From: Methylomonas sp. UP202
GTDB lineage: Bacteria; Pseudomonadota; Gammaproteobacteria; Methylococcales; Methylomonadaceae
Direction of reading: 5' to 3'
Assembly (NCBI RefSeq): GCF_029910655.1
Contig: NZ_CP123897.1
Location: 248,001 to 312,000, forward strand
DNA: 64,000 nucleotides
Position 1 is the first letter of the stretch. Every line of letters starts with the position of its first letter. The notes beneath the pieces were generated by a model that was not told the DNA's origin, made no database searches, and saw only the letters and a program-made list of their open reading frames with translations. Both the position numbers and the translations under genes were made by a program. Of the stretch, positions 1-8,305 are shown piece by piece.

Positions 1-1
1 C

Positions 2-394
2 GGTACCAGCGCTAAAATCATCGACTTTGGCCAAATGCCCAATGGCTTGCTGTCTATCTCTTTACGGGGCGAGCAACGCCAAAGTCTGGATGAAATTCAT
101 CAACAAGCCGATGGACTGTGGCTTGCCAAAACGGGCAATTTAGAGGAAGTAAACGTTTGCAACGGGGAAGTTCTACCTATTTGGGCAGCCGTTTTGAAAA
201 GTTTGATCCAAAGTGGCGTTGTCAGCTGTTCCGAGGCGGAACTTTACGACCACCCGGAACTAGCGATGAATTATTTTGCCATGTACGCACCTCTGCCATC
301 GCATTTGAAGCAATCTTTATTGGAAATAGATGACTTACAAATTCGCTGGCAACGTTTGCAAGAATTTACCGCGCAAAGCTTAATTAAGGTTTAG
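2..394 (+). CDS. LON substrate-binding domain protein, 5' part missing
   Basis: The open frame runs in from before the window edge, so the N-terminus is not visible. The first codons read GTSAKIIDFGQMPNGLLSIS, which resembles the core of the Lon protease N-terminal (PF02190-type) domain, where a GT.A.I.....P.G...I pattern is followed by G..R. About 130 residues are visible and the frame ends in LIKV. No ATPase or protease part follows, so this is a stand-alone LON-domain protein rather than Lon itself. The family is thought to bind protein or peptide substrates; the actual role is unknown. An internal ATG at 35 exists, but the homology continues upstream of it. Confidence 0.7.
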   Translation, partial: GTSAKIIDFGQMPNGLLSISLRGEQRQSLDEIHQQADGLWLAKTGNLEEVNVCNGEVLPIWAAVLKSLIQSGVVSCSEAELYDHPELAMNYFAMYAPLPSHLKQSLLEIDDLQIRWQRLQEFTAQSLIKV

Positions 395-683
395 ATGTAA
401 TGATTTAGCCTGAATAACACGTGGCCTTAATCCAAGTTTCGCCTTTTAAAACGAGAGAGTGAGGGGAATATATTTAAATAATCCGCTATCCCTCATTTTC
501 AAAGAGGGGGCAGATCGCTGAGCAGTGACAAAATCCGTTTGATTGCAAGCTGGCACGGAAATTTCTAAGTAGTCCGGACACTCGCCGAAACCGCCGGATC
601 GAGCGCGTTGGACGAGTGCCATTGTTTAGAAATCGAACATAGACATTGTTCATCTGCCTGCAATTCGAACACTTGCGCCACTA

Positions 684-1088
684 ATGGATAACTTGAGATA
701 CCCGCGTATCGCGTTGGGCATGGTCTTGGCCCTAAGCATTTCCCCCTCTTCGGCGACCGACGCCCACATCAGCGACAAAGGCCTGTACCGGGTGAGTTGG
801 CAAAGCTTGGCCCCGGAACTGACAACCGATTTGATACACGAGTGGCTATTGCATGTGGAGACCGCTGACCGACGTCCGGCGGATAACCTGATCATCACCG
901 TTTCCGCCCACATGCCGGGACATGCGCACGGCCTGCCGACTCAACCCAGGGCGACCGCGTACCTCGGCAACGGCGACTACCGAATCGCCGGCATGAAATT
1001 TCAAATGAGCGGCGTTTGGTGGGTACGCTTCGATTTTTGGCGTAAGAACCGGCGCGACTGGGTGATCTTCGAGGTGCCGGTCAAATGA
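684..1088 (+). CDS. secreted YtkA/FixH-like domain protein
   Basis: This 134-residue protein has a likely N-terminal signal peptide (hydrophobic stretch at about 9-24, ending near SSATDA). The body carries the pattern MPGHAHGLPTQP, then a glycine-rich turn, then Y-x-I-x-GMKFQMSGVWWVRF. That layout is typical of YtkA-like/FixH-like periplasmic domains (PF13115 type), which have an Ig-like fold and are often encoded with c-type cytochromes. Its stop codon overlaps the start of the dihaem peroxidase gene (ATGA), so the two are probably translated together. A direct role is not known; assistance to metal or haem-protein maturation is a guess from the neighbour. Confidence 0.6.
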   Translation: MDNLRYPRIALGMVLALSISPSSATDAHISDKGLYRVSWQSLAPELTTDLIHEWLLHVETADRRPADNLIITVSAHMPGHAHGLPTQPRATAYLGNGDYRIAGMKFQMSGVWWVRFDFWRKNRRDWVIFEVPVK

Positions 1089-2452
1089 GCGTCCCGTTCA
1101 AACCCGAGCTCGCCCCAGCGATCGGCCGGGACGATAAGCCCGGTGCCGTAGACATTCCTAGAAACGAACCGCTTACCCGGCAACGGCAGACTTGTTCGGC
1201 CAAGCGCTTGGCGGGCGGTTGGACTCTGCTCCTGGTGTTGAGCGCGACCAATGCTGGGGCGATCGATTCCGGACTATGGTCCGATAGCGAACTGACCACG
1301 CTGCGCTCTCTGGCGCTGTCCAGCCTGCCGCCGTTGCCGGCCGATCCGTCCAACCGTTTCGCCGACGACCCGGCGGCCGCGGCGTTGGGGCGGCGCTGGT
1401 TTTTCGACCAAGGGCTCAGTTCGAACGGCAAAGTCGCTTGCGCCAGTTGTCACGATCCGGACCGGGATTTCCAGGACGGCCGAGACCTAGCGAAAGGCGT
1501 CGGCCGAACCAACCGTCGCGCGATGCCGCTAGCGGGCATGGCTTACAGCCCGTGGCTGTTTTGGGACGGTCGCAAGGACAGCCAATGGGCGCAGGCGCTC
1601 GGTCCGCTGGAAAACCCCAACGAACACAATCTGACCCGCGGCGGTTGCGCCAAATGGGTGTTGGCGCATTACCGGTCCGAATATCGCGCTGTGTTCGGAG
1701 AGCCGCCCGATCTGTCGGCGCTGCCGGATAACGCCGGTCCGCTGGGCGACAAGCGAGCTCGGCGTGCTTGGATCGGGCTTGACGATTCGGCGCGCGACGC
1801 AGTCAATCGGGTTTTTGCTAATGTCGGCAAAGCCATCGCGGCTTTCGAGCGGCGCATCGCGTGGAACGAAAGCCGGTTCGACGCCTATGTGCGGGCCTTG
1901 GGGGAACAGGCTCCGGCCACGCCGGAAAACTCGTTGAGCTCGGAAGAGATCGCCGGACTGAAACTGTTCATCGGCAAGGCCCATTGTGTCGAATGTCATC
2001 GCGGGCCATTGTTCACCGATCTGGATTTTCACAATACCGGCGTGCCGGCCCGCCCCGGTTTGTCCAAGGATTTGGGGCGCCTGGCCGGCGCGGAACAGGT
2101 CGTCGCCGACGAATTCAATTGCCTCGGCGGTTACAGCGATGCCAGTCCGGAACAATGTCGGGAGTTGAACTTCATCAACAAGGGTGAGCGACGCCTGTTG
2201 CGGGCCTATAAGCCGCCCAGTTTGCGCAACGTCGCGCAGCGTCCGCCCTATATGCATGCCGGACAATTCGCCAGCCTGGAAGCGGTGATCGGCCACTATA
2301 ACCGGGCGCCCGCCGCCCCGGCGGGGCGCAGCGAAATCAAACGCTTGCATCTGAAGCCTGCCGAAATGCGCCAACTGGCCGCCTTTCTGAACACGCTGAG
2401 CGGCACCATCGATAGCCCGGCCGACGCGCGACCGCCTGAGTCTACTCGATAG
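1085..2452 (+). CDS. dihaem cytochrome c peroxidase / MauG-family protein
   Basis: A 455-residue periplasmic protein with two c-haem motifs, CASCH (119-123) and CVECH (301-305), in the spacing expected for the bacterial dihaem peroxidase/MauG family. Also visible are the family pieces LGRRWFFDQGLS before haem 1 and PSLRNVAQRPPYMHAGQF near the C-terminus. The family either reduces hydrogen peroxide with electrons from small cytochromes or performs MauG-like oxidative modification; which applies cannot be told. The hydrophobic export segment lies at about 43-59, after an unusual 40-residue leader, so the true start may be downstream of the ATG that overlaps the preceding gene. No mau genes are adjacent. 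Confidence 0.85.
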   Translation: MSVPFKPELAPAIGRDDKPGAVDIPRNEPLTRQRQTCSAKRLAGGWTLLLVLSATNAGAIDSGLWSDSELTTLRSLALSSLPPLPADPSNRFADDPAAAALGRRWFFDQGLSSNGKVACASCHDPDRDFQDGRDLAKGVGRTNRRAMPLAGMAYSPWLFWDGRKDSQWAQALGPLENPNEHNLTRGGCAKWVLAHYRSEYRAVFGEPPDLSALPDNAGPLGDKRARRAWIGLDDSARDAVNRVFANVGKAIAAFERRIAWNESRFDAYVRALGEQAPATPENSLSSEEIAGLKLFIGKAHCVECHRGPLFTDLDFHNTGVPARPGLSKDLGRLAGAEQVVADEFNCLGGYSDASPEQCRELNFINKGERRLLRAYKPPSLRNVAQRPPYMHAGQFASLEAVIGHYNRAPAAPAGRSEIKRLHLKPAEMRQLAAFLNTLSGTIDSPADARPPESTR

Positions 2453-2691
2453 CCTGTCAGCGCTCGAAGAGGCTTGCCTTGAACCGGCGCGCCCGCATCC
2501 AAGCGCTTCGTGGAAACCACGCCGATTCCGCCCAGGAGTGCTCGCGGGCTTAGGCTGGCGGTTGTTCCGGCTTACACGGACGCGCAAAATCCCGTACCCG
2601 CCGACGAGCCGGCGGGCGCATCCATTCGGGAAGACGACCGAACGCGCCGGAGGTTTTGGATGAAACCCCGCGCCCGTGCTACGGCCTCGCT

Positions 2692-2964
2692 TTAATTACG
2701 CTTGGGACAGTTTTCGCAACGCTTTTCCCAGCCGGTTTGCAAGGCCAGATCCATTTTGGCTTCCAGTCGCGCCAAATGCCGGTTCAGCGCGCGAATTTCC
2801 TGATGCAGGGATTGGTTGTTTTCGTGTATGTGCTGGAAGTGGGTCTGAAAATATTTTGGCAGCGGAAACAGCTCGATAAAATCGGATTCCGGTTTGGCTT
2901 GCCGTTTGTTTTTCTTGGCTGCCTGAATATTTTGGGATTGCGATACTGTCGTCAATTGCGTCAT
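2692..2964 (-). CDS. 90-residue hypothetical protein with C-terminal Cys pair
   Basis: A small, charged, probably cytoplasmic protein. Residues about 40-80 (FQTHFQHIHENNQSLHQEIR and beyond, rich in E, R, L and Q) would form a coiled coil, and the end carries CENCPKRN, a CxxC pair. A Shine-Dalgarno (AAGGAG) lies just before the ATG. It is the last gene of the methanol-oxidation block, about 120 bases after fae, with a perfect hairpin in between. I do not recognise a family. A longer overlapping frame on the same strand reaching 3232 has no ribosome site and runs into fae, so I prefer this one. Confidence 0.55.
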   Translation of the reverse strand: MTQLTTVSQSQNIQAAKKNKRQAKPESDFIELFPLPKYFQTHFQHIHENNQSLHQEIRALNRHLARLEAKMDLALQTGWEKRCENCPKRN

Positions 2965-2987
2965 TGGATAACTCCTTTTCAGTCAAT

Positions 2988-3007
2988 GCGTTCGCCTCGG
3001 CGAACGC
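2988..3007 (-). other. perfect hairpin between fae and the 90-aa gene
   Basis: Two 9-base arms, GCGTTCGCC and GGCGAACGC, are separated by two bases and form a very stable stem-loop in the mRNA downstream of fae. No run of T follows on the minus strand; instead the Shine-Dalgarno of the next gene comes directly. It therefore looks like an mRNA processing or stabilising element rather than a classical terminator. A second short palindrome (GCCGGCGCCGGC, 3069-3080) sits just after the fae stop. Confidence 0.5.
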
Positions 3008-3084
3008 TGGATAAATCCATCCGGGATCTCTCGGGTGTGCATCCTTGCCCGTTGTCGGTGCCAGGCTCGCCGGCGCCGGCAAAC

Positions 3085-3594
3085 TCATTTCGCGGCGTAG
3101 GGGTGCTTGGCACCGGCCTTGGCCGCAATCACTTCGGCCGCGCCGGGTCGGTGGGAAACCGCCCGTTCGATAGCCAATTTGGTTGCTTGGTAGTTGTAGC
3201 GTTCGATTTTGTTGTCGTCCTCGGCTGCCCAATGGATGAACACGCCGACCGAGATGAACAAATCGTCGGCCTGCTCGAGTGGGATCGTGCCGTTTTCAAC
3301 CGAATCGGCCACGGCCATTGCCACGCCGCGCTGGGCCGGGCCGAACATTTGCACGGCTTGGCGAGCGCCCTTGATCGTGACTTTGTTGAACAGAATCGTC
3401 GCCGGCTTGACCATCAAATTCGGCGCGACGACGGCCAACAGCGTCGAAAAGCCCTCCTTGTTGTTGGTCAATGCCAGTGCGAACGCGGTTTCGGCGGCGG
3501 AGCCGCGCGGCCCCAGGATCAGATCGATATGAGCAATCTCGTTGCCGTCGCCGACCAAGGCTTCCCCGACGCAAAGATGAATGATTTTCGTCAT
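3085..3594 (-). CDS. fae: formaldehyde-activating enzyme
   Basis: This 169-residue protein matches Fae closely by eye: [20 protein letters not shown] at the N-terminus, with His22 in the position of the family's catalytic histidine, followed by [20 protein letters not shown], the APNLMVKP strip, and [20 protein letters not shown]. Fae condenses formaldehyde with tetrahydromethanopterin to methylene-H4MPT in the cytoplasm, the entry step of the H4MPT-linked oxidation pathway of methylotrophs. It lies downstream of the PQQ dehydrogenase and cytochrome genes on the same strand, 28 bases after the c-haem membrane protein gene. This fits a block that both makes and removes formaldehyde. Confidence 0.95.
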   Translation of the reverse strand: MTKIIHLCVGEALVGDGNEIAHIDLILGPRGSAAETAFALALTNNKEGFSTLLAVVAPNLMVKPATILFNKVTIKGARQAVQMFGPAQRGVAMAVADSVENGTIPLEQADDLFISVGVFIHWAAEDDNKIERYNYQATKLAIERAVSHRPGAAEVIAAKAGAKHPYAAK

Positions 3595-3622
3595 GACGGT
3601 TTGTCTCGTTAGAGGTTAAAAC

Positions 3623-4924
3623 TTAGCGCAACATGTAGTCGGCGATGGCCTGCAGTTCGGTTTCGCTCAGATGCGGAAAACCGGGCATTTGCATGCTGTT
3701 CTCGCGCTTCTTGCCGGGATTTTGGGTCCAGCGGATCAGGCCCTTGGCGTCGCCGGCGTAAATTCGGTGGATTTCCCCCATGTCCGGGCCGACCGTCGGC
3801 AGATTAATATGGTGGCAAGCCGCGCAATTGCGCTGAAACGCTTGTTCGCCGGGATCGACCGGTTCGTTTTGTTGCGCCAACGCGGCCGATTCCGCCTCTT
3901 GCCTGGCGTCGGCCGCCGCCGCCAGATAGTTGGCGGTTTTCTGGGCGATCGCGAGTTTATGGTCTTTCAAGGCATTTTCACGGTACTCGTGGCGAGCGAC
4001 GGCCATCGCCAGTATCGTGCAGGCGAACAGGCCGATGATTTTACTGAAGTGCCTGTCCAGCGGGATCTCGTGATTCACCAGATTGCCCCACATCCAGTAC
4101 AGCGCCGGAACACCGAAACCGCCTCCGGCGAACAACAACAAGGTGACGCCCCAACTCATGCCCTGGGCCGGCAGACTGACGAAGACCACCAACCCGGACA
4201 ATATCTGAAAGATGGTCGCGCCAAACGCAAAGGCGTAGAAAAAACGGCGTACCGATTGCAGCAACGGTTGGCTGAGTTTGACCTCGGCTTGAAATGCCGG
4301 TCGGCCGCTCCACCACGCGAAAAACAGCGCGCTGAATAAAATCGCCGCCGAAACGAAGTGCAAGTAACGCTGCAACACGTTCGGCAACAACACTGCCGAG
4401 AAAAAGCCTTTCACCTCCGGCCAATATTCCGGAAACAACATCAGATTGACGTTGGTCATGTAGATCAGCGGAATAAACAGGAACAGTGCCGATTCCAACG
4501 CGGCGATGCCGATATGCAGTTCCGGAATGTTGACGAAGCGATCCCACCAAAACTTATGCGCGTAGGCCAGCAGAAAAGCGACGGCTACCAGTGGGATTAC
4601 GGCCATCCAGGCGCCGCCGATCAAGGCGCTGGACGCGTAAAACTGCGGCGCGTACAGCGTGTTGATGATCAACAGCGGAGCGACGCCCATCACCACCGCC
4701 AGACTTTTGTTGACGGTGACCGCCTGGGCGATTTTATAGGCCAATCGCTCGTATTCGATCTGCTTCAGACCCTTGATCTGGCAGAACAGGCTGAACAGCG
4801 ATCCACCCAGCATCATGTGCACGAACACAATATGCACGATGAACGAGACGATCAACAAGACTTCGAGCAATCCCTCCGGCGCCGGCAGCGGAAGCGGGAT
4901 GTCGCGAGGTACTGGAACATTCAT
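3623..4924 (-). CDS. polytopic membrane protein with C-terminal cytochrome c domain
   Basis: A 433-residue protein with about eight or nine hydrophobic helices (from about 18 to 320), then a coiled, alanine- and glutamate-rich linker, and a C-terminal c-haem domain with CAACH at 367-371 and a likely Met ligand in MQMPGF. The first helix contains HIVFVHMMLGG, reminiscent of the histidine-bearing first helix of cytochrome bd subunit I. It starts 14 bases after the related 478-residue gene, with an AGGAAA ribosome site, so the two are very probably one complex. Likely role: electron transfer between periplasmic cytochrome c and a membrane haem or the quinone pool. The direction is not known. Confidence 0.65.
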   Translation of the reverse strand: MNVPVPRDIPLPLPAPEGLLEVLLIVSFIVHIVFVHMMLGGSLFSLFCQIKGLKQIEYERLAYKIAQAVTVNKSLAVVMGVAPLLIINTLYAPQFYASSALIGGAWMAVIPLVAVAFLLAYAHKFWWDRFVNIPELHIGIAALESALFLFIPLIYMTNVNLMLFPEYWPEVKGFFSAVLLPNVLQRYLHFVSAAILFSALFFAWWSGRPAFQAEVKLSQPLLQSVRRFFYAFAFGATIFQILSGLVVFVSLPAQGMSWGVTLLLFAGGGFGVPALYWMWGNLVNHEIPLDRHFSKIIGLFACTILAMAVARHEYRENALKDHKLAIAQKTANYLAAAADARQEAESAALAQQNEPVDPGEQAFQRNCAACHHINLPTVGPDMGEIHRIYAGDAKGLIRWTQNPGKKRENSMQMPGFPHLSETELQAIADYMLR

Positions 4925-4938
4925 GTCGGGTTTCCTGA

Positions 4939-6375
4939 TTATGGATGAGTAAGATCGGGGATGCTGCCGTAGTGCGTCGAAGCGGCCACGTGATCGGGCT
5001 TGGGAATGCCGGTGACCTGAACGCCTTCATACGACTGGGCGCGGTTTTGCAGCGAAGCCAAATAAACCGCCAGCGCGGTCAGTTCTTCTTGGTTGCCTGG
5101 GAACGGCGGCATGAAATAGCGGGCGCCGTGCATGTTTTCCAGATAGGCCGCAATCACGTCGGCGTTCCAGCGTTGGTCGCCGTACATCCGGACCAATTGG
5201 GCACGAATGCCGTTGACGCCCTTGACGGTGTGGCAACGGGTACAGGTCAGTTGAAACACTTCGCGGCCGGCAACGGTTTGATTGTCGGAGCGTATGTCGC
5301 GCACGCCGGCGTAAACCGCGTGCTTCAAAATTCCGTCGCGCCGCAGCAAGGGGTAATCGGCGACCCGTATGCCGTTGGCGTACATGTAGTTACCGATGAT
5401 GAAGGGCTTGCGGATGAACTCGCGGACCCGCTCGAATTGTCCCAGCATCACGCACAACACCAGCGCCGCCGCCACATACTGACCGCCGTGCAAACGGCCG
5501 GGACGGCGCAGGCTATCCGTCAGGACCCAGCCGACGAACAGCAGGCCGGCGATCAGCACCCATTTGAAATTGGCGAGCCAGTCGGTATAGGCCTGGGTGG
5601 TGATCGCGACCGGGATATTGGCCAGCATGTGCGCCGGCACCACGCTGGAATACCACCACGCGGTTATCGCCAACAGACCGGTCCACAACGCGGTCCAAAC
5701 GCAAATCGTGCGCGCCAAGCCCTCTCGAAAAGTCGTGTCGCGGTCGGTAAACCAATAGCCGAACGCCATCATCGTCATGCCGCCCATGACCATGGCCAAC
5801 GAGGTTCTAAAGGCCAATTGCGGCAAGTACATCGGATTGAACAGGCCGGCCCACAAGGACTGCCGTTCGTGCCAGTCGCCGGGGTCCATCATGAATCCGA
5901 GTATCGCGACGATGATGGCCATCGTAATCCACGAAAACGCCGCCAACATCACGCCAAAGCGCATATGGCGGCGTTTGGCTAGCGCCGATTCGGTCGAGTT
6001 CGGCCAGCTCAGGAAATACAGCATGATCAGCGAGACTTCGCTAACGAATACGATCCATTCGACGAACCAGCCCCAGAAAAACACCCGAATCAAACTACCG
6101 ATGGCCGCTGGATTGACCAAGGCCGCCGAAAACCAGATGCCGACGCCGGTCAACGCGCCGACCGTGGTTGTCACGATGAACACCACTTTCAACAAGCGGT
6201 AGGCCAACGTGTCCCAGCGCGGATCGCCGTGACGAATACCGGTGTATTCCAGCAGAACCACGATAGGCAGGGCGCCGATCGCGAAGGCGTGGTTGATTAA
6301 AACGTGCAGAATCGCATCGACCGCGATCAGCAGGCGGTTTCCGATGAAGTCGATATGAAATATTGGAAAATCCAT
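4939..6375 (-). CDS. CydA-like membrane protein fused to cytochrome c domain
   Basis: This 478-residue protein begins with helices that resemble cytochrome bd oxidase subunit I: an N-terminal His-containing helix (LHVLINHAFAIGALP), then VGALTGVGIWF, then GWFVEWIVFVSEVSLIMLYF with acidic residues as in CydA. The Q-loop signature GRQPW is not visible and no CydB-like gene follows. The C-terminal domain carries CTRCH (378-382) and a Met in YFMPPFPG, so a c-type haem faces the periplasm. With the next gene it forms a two-subunit, two-c-haem membrane module inside a methanol-oxidation cluster. Electron acceptance from the periplasmic cytochrome is the likeliest job; oxygen reduction is possible but unsupported. 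Confidence 0.7.
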   Translation of the reverse strand: MDFPIFHIDFIGNRLLIAVDAILHVLINHAFAIGALPIVVLLEYTGIRHGDPRWDTLAYRLLKVVFIVTTTVGALTGVGIWFSAALVNPAAIGSLIRVFFWGWFVEWIVFVSEVSLIMLYFLSWPNSTESALAKRRHMRFGVMLAAFSWITMAIIVAILGFMMDPGDWHERQSLWAGLFNPMYLPQLAFRTSLAMVMGGMTMMAFGYWFTDRDTTFREGLARTICVWTALWTGLLAITAWWYSSVVPAHMLANIPVAITTQAYTDWLANFKWVLIAGLLFVGWVLTDSLRRPGRLHGGQYVAAALVLCVMLGQFERVREFIRKPFIIGNYMYANGIRVADYPLLRRDGILKHAVYAGVRDIRSDNQTVAGREVFQLTCTRCHTVKGVNGIRAQLVRMYGDQRWNADVIAAYLENMHGARYFMPPFPGNQEELTALAVYLASLQNRAQSYEGVQVTGIPKPDHVAASTHYGSIPDLTHP

Positions 6376-6760
6376 GTAGGTCCCTAAGCAAAAGTCAGAT
6401 TTGCCTCAGCCCAAGGCAAATGCCGTGCCTGTTTTGCCTAACGAGCCTGCCGCGCCGCGAGCTGCAAGGCTTGGCGTTGGCAACAAAAATTTCGCCCGGC
6501 AAAATGGGTCGCCATTTGTAGCGAATCGGCTCGGCGAAATAGTGTAGAAACTGGACAGGTATGCAGAAATTAAACGGACAATAACTGCCCGATCCGTCGG
6601 GGAATCGCGGCGGCGGGCAAGGCCGGCCGAGTTCGGTATAACGCCGGTTTGGCCGGAAACCGGTTTTGGGTATCGTGGGCGCCCCAAAATTCGGTTGGCG
6701 GGATTCGAAAAGTCGAGCCGCCGGTTATGGGCCGACGGCTCGGGCTCGCTTAGAACGCGT

Positions 6761-6835
6761 CTAACGGTTGTAAATGTACATCGTGACTTCGAAGCCGAAG
6801 CGCAAGTCTTGATAACGTGGTGTTTCCCATTTCAT
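6761..6835 (-). CDS. pqqA: PqqA, precursor peptide of pyrroloquinoline quinone
   Basis: A 24-codon gene whose product reads MKWETPRYQDL at the start and RFGFEVTMYIYNR at the end, essentially the consensus PqqA. Glu16 and Tyr20 are in the E-x-x-x-Y arrangement cross-linked by PqqE to build PQQ. An AGGAG ribosome site lies nine bases upstream. The peptide is the substrate for PqqBCDE, which are not in this window. It lies 81 bases after the cytochrome c gene of the PQQ dehydrogenase operon, with a strong hairpin in the gap, so co-transcription with the enzyme that uses the cofactor is likely. Confidence 0.95.
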   Translation of the reverse strand: MKWETPRYQDLRFGFEVTMYIYNR

Positions 6836-6879
6836 GTCGATGATCTCCTAATGAGTTTGCTTGTTAAATACTCGGTGCG

Positions 6880-6912
6880 ACGCCGAACCGGCCGATTTGG
6901 TCGGTTCGGCGT
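6880..6912 (-). promoter_or_regulatory. 11-bp perfect stem-loop upstream of pqqA
   Basis: The arms ACGCCGAACCG (6880-6890) and CGGTTCGGCGT (6902-6912) pair perfectly around an 11-base loop, in the gap between the cytochrome c stop codon and the pqqA ribosome site. No T run follows on the minus strand. It could attenuate read-through or, more likely, define a processed, stable 5' end for the short pqqA message, which must be made in molar excess because the peptide is consumed. Confidence 0.5.
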
Positions 6913-6916
6913 TCGT

Positions 6917-7396
6917 CTATCGGCTGGGATGCGCTTCCCACCAATTGACGAAGGTTGGCTCCGATCCGGTTCCCAATAAGCGTAGATAGGCCGTCAGGTT
7001 GGCGAGATCGTTGGGGCACAAGTTGTTTTTGAACGACGGCATGCCCTCGCCTTCGCCTTGCGTTACCGCCTCGGCGGTTTCGTCGGCTTCCCCGACCAAG
7101 CTCGGGCCCATCGCGCCGCCGTGGCCGCCCATGCCGTGGCAGCTGTAGCAATTCATCCGCATGAAGGCCCGACGACCTTCGCCGGCGGCGTCCTGAGTCG
7201 GCGTGACGCATTGCGGCGGGGTGGTCAATTTCGGATCGGCCGCCACGGTGGTTCCGCCACCGGTGCCGGTCCGGCTGGAAGCCGTTTCCGAATAGCTGCC
7301 GCCCGTCTTGGGTCGATCCGCTCGCGCGGCGCCGATGCCGCCGACGATGAGCATCAAGCCCAAGGCGGCGCAACTGAGTGTCTGTAAAACTCGCAT
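6917..7396 (-). CDS. periplasmic cytochrome c of the PQQ dehydrogenase operon
   Basis: A 159-residue protein with an N-terminal signal peptide (about 1-26, cleavage near AARA), a Gly/Thr/Ser-rich linker, and one c-haem motif CYSCH (83-87). GMGGHGGAMGPSL follows and a probable Met ligand lies in GEGMPSF. The layout matches the small cytochromes encoded next to XoxF/PedH-type dehydrogenases (XoxG- or PedF-like), which take electrons from PQQ. The ribosome site AGAGG is ten bases from the ATG. The gene starts 19 bases after the XoxJ-like gene. Confidence 0.8.
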   Translation of the reverse strand: MRVLQTLSCAALGLMLIVGGIGAARADRPKTGGSYSETASSRTGTGGGTTVAADPKLTTPPQCVTPTQDAAGEGRRAFMRMNCYSCHGMGGHGGAMGPSLVGEADETAEAVTQGEGEGMPSFKNNLCPNDLANLTAYLRLLGTGSEPTFVNWWEAHPSR

Positions 7397-7415
7397 GATT
7401 GATTTACCTCTTATA

Positions 7416-8276
7416 TCAATGGTTAGCGGCCACGCTATCCGTCGCGGATGGCGTTGAGCCGACGATAGGTTGGATGATCGGTACGCGGTAAGCCGCTAGA
7501 ATCGCTTGGATCTCCGGCCGCTTTCTGGTCAGGCTGGCCGCTAAACGATCGGCCAGGGCCTGGTCGTCTTTGCGGACTCCCAGCGCGATGTCGAATGCAA
7601 ACGGCATTTCCGGACTAGTGGAATCGGCCGGTACCGGCGCGACCTGGATTGCGTTGCCGTAAGGCTTGGCGAAATAACCGGCAATCGGCCCCCAAACCAC
7701 GGCCAGATCGATCTCGCCGTTGGCGACGGCGCTCACGATTTCGCCCTGCGGGTTTTCCTGCGTTTCCTCGCCCCACATCGAATAGCCGACGATGTTTTCG
7801 ACGATGCCTCGGCTAGCCAGCGCGTGCGCCGGCGGCGAATTGGCGCCGTCGTTGCCGATCGCATGCAGACCGATTTTCAGATCGTGCAAGCGCGGATCGT
7901 CGAACGACGAGATGTCCAAATGCCGGCCGGCAGGCGTCACGAAGGCGTAACCCGAGCGATAATACGGCGGGGTGGCGCGCACCCGTTCGTAACCGTGGGG
8001 CACGCCCATCACGACATCGCAATGACCGGCACCCAAGGTTTCCCGTATGAAACCCTGGCGTTGCTTTTGCCAGTAAAAGCTCAGCTTGGCCGGCAGATCG
8101 TCGGCTAACAGCGCGGCGATCTTGTTTTCGAACCCCTCTTGATTGCGATTGGAAAACGGCAGATTGTCCGGGTCCGCGCACACCCGCAGCTCGGTTTCGG
8201 CCGAGGCTGGCGCGGCTAGACTGAATAGCGCCGTCAACAAAGCGATCGCGGCATTGCGACTGGAAGGTGGGTGCAT
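7416..8276 (-). CDS. XoxJ/MxaJ-like periplasmic binding protein of quinoprotein dehydrogenase
   Basis: A secreted protein of about 286 residues. After the signal peptide (ending APASA) comes TELRVCADPDNLPFSNRNQE, the typical start of the solute-binding-fold family associated with quinoprotein alcohol dehydrogenases. Later blocks are DVVMGVPHGYERV and IDLAVVWGPIAGYFA. XoxJ/MxaJ proteins are thought to help activate or assemble the dehydrogenase. I chose the ATG at 8276 because GGAG lies eight bases before it and the signal peptide follows at once. An ATG at 8306 overlapping the dehydrogenase stop (TGATG) and one at 8333 are alternatives. Confidence 0.85.
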   Translation of the reverse strand: MHPPSSRNAAIALLTALFSLAAPASAETELRVCADPDNLPFSNRNQEGFENKIAALLADDLPAKLSFYWQKQRQGFIRETLGAGHCDVVMGVPHGYERVRATPPYYRSGYAFVTPAGRHLDISSFDDPRLHDLKIGLHAIGNDGANSPPAHALASRGIVENIVGYSMWGEETQENPQGEIVSAVANGEIDLAVVWGPIAGYFAKPYGNAIQVAPVPADSTSPEMPFAFDIALGVRKDDQALADRLAASLTRKRPEIQAILAAYRVPIIQPIVGSTPSATDSVAANH

Positions 8277-8305
8277 GGCAGCTTTCTCCGTACCGATGAA
8301 GGACA

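Noticed and set aside
1529-2587. Long minus-strand open frame (352 codons) opposite the dihaem peroxidase
   Set aside because: It is antisense to a clear c-haem protein, has no ribosome site, and its product is arginine-rich, typical of a shadow of high-GC coding sequence.
4945-5982. 345-codon plus-strand frame opposite the CydA-like gene
   Set aside because: Product rich in H, Q, R and G with no motifs; the opposite strand encodes a convincing membrane protein with a c-haem.
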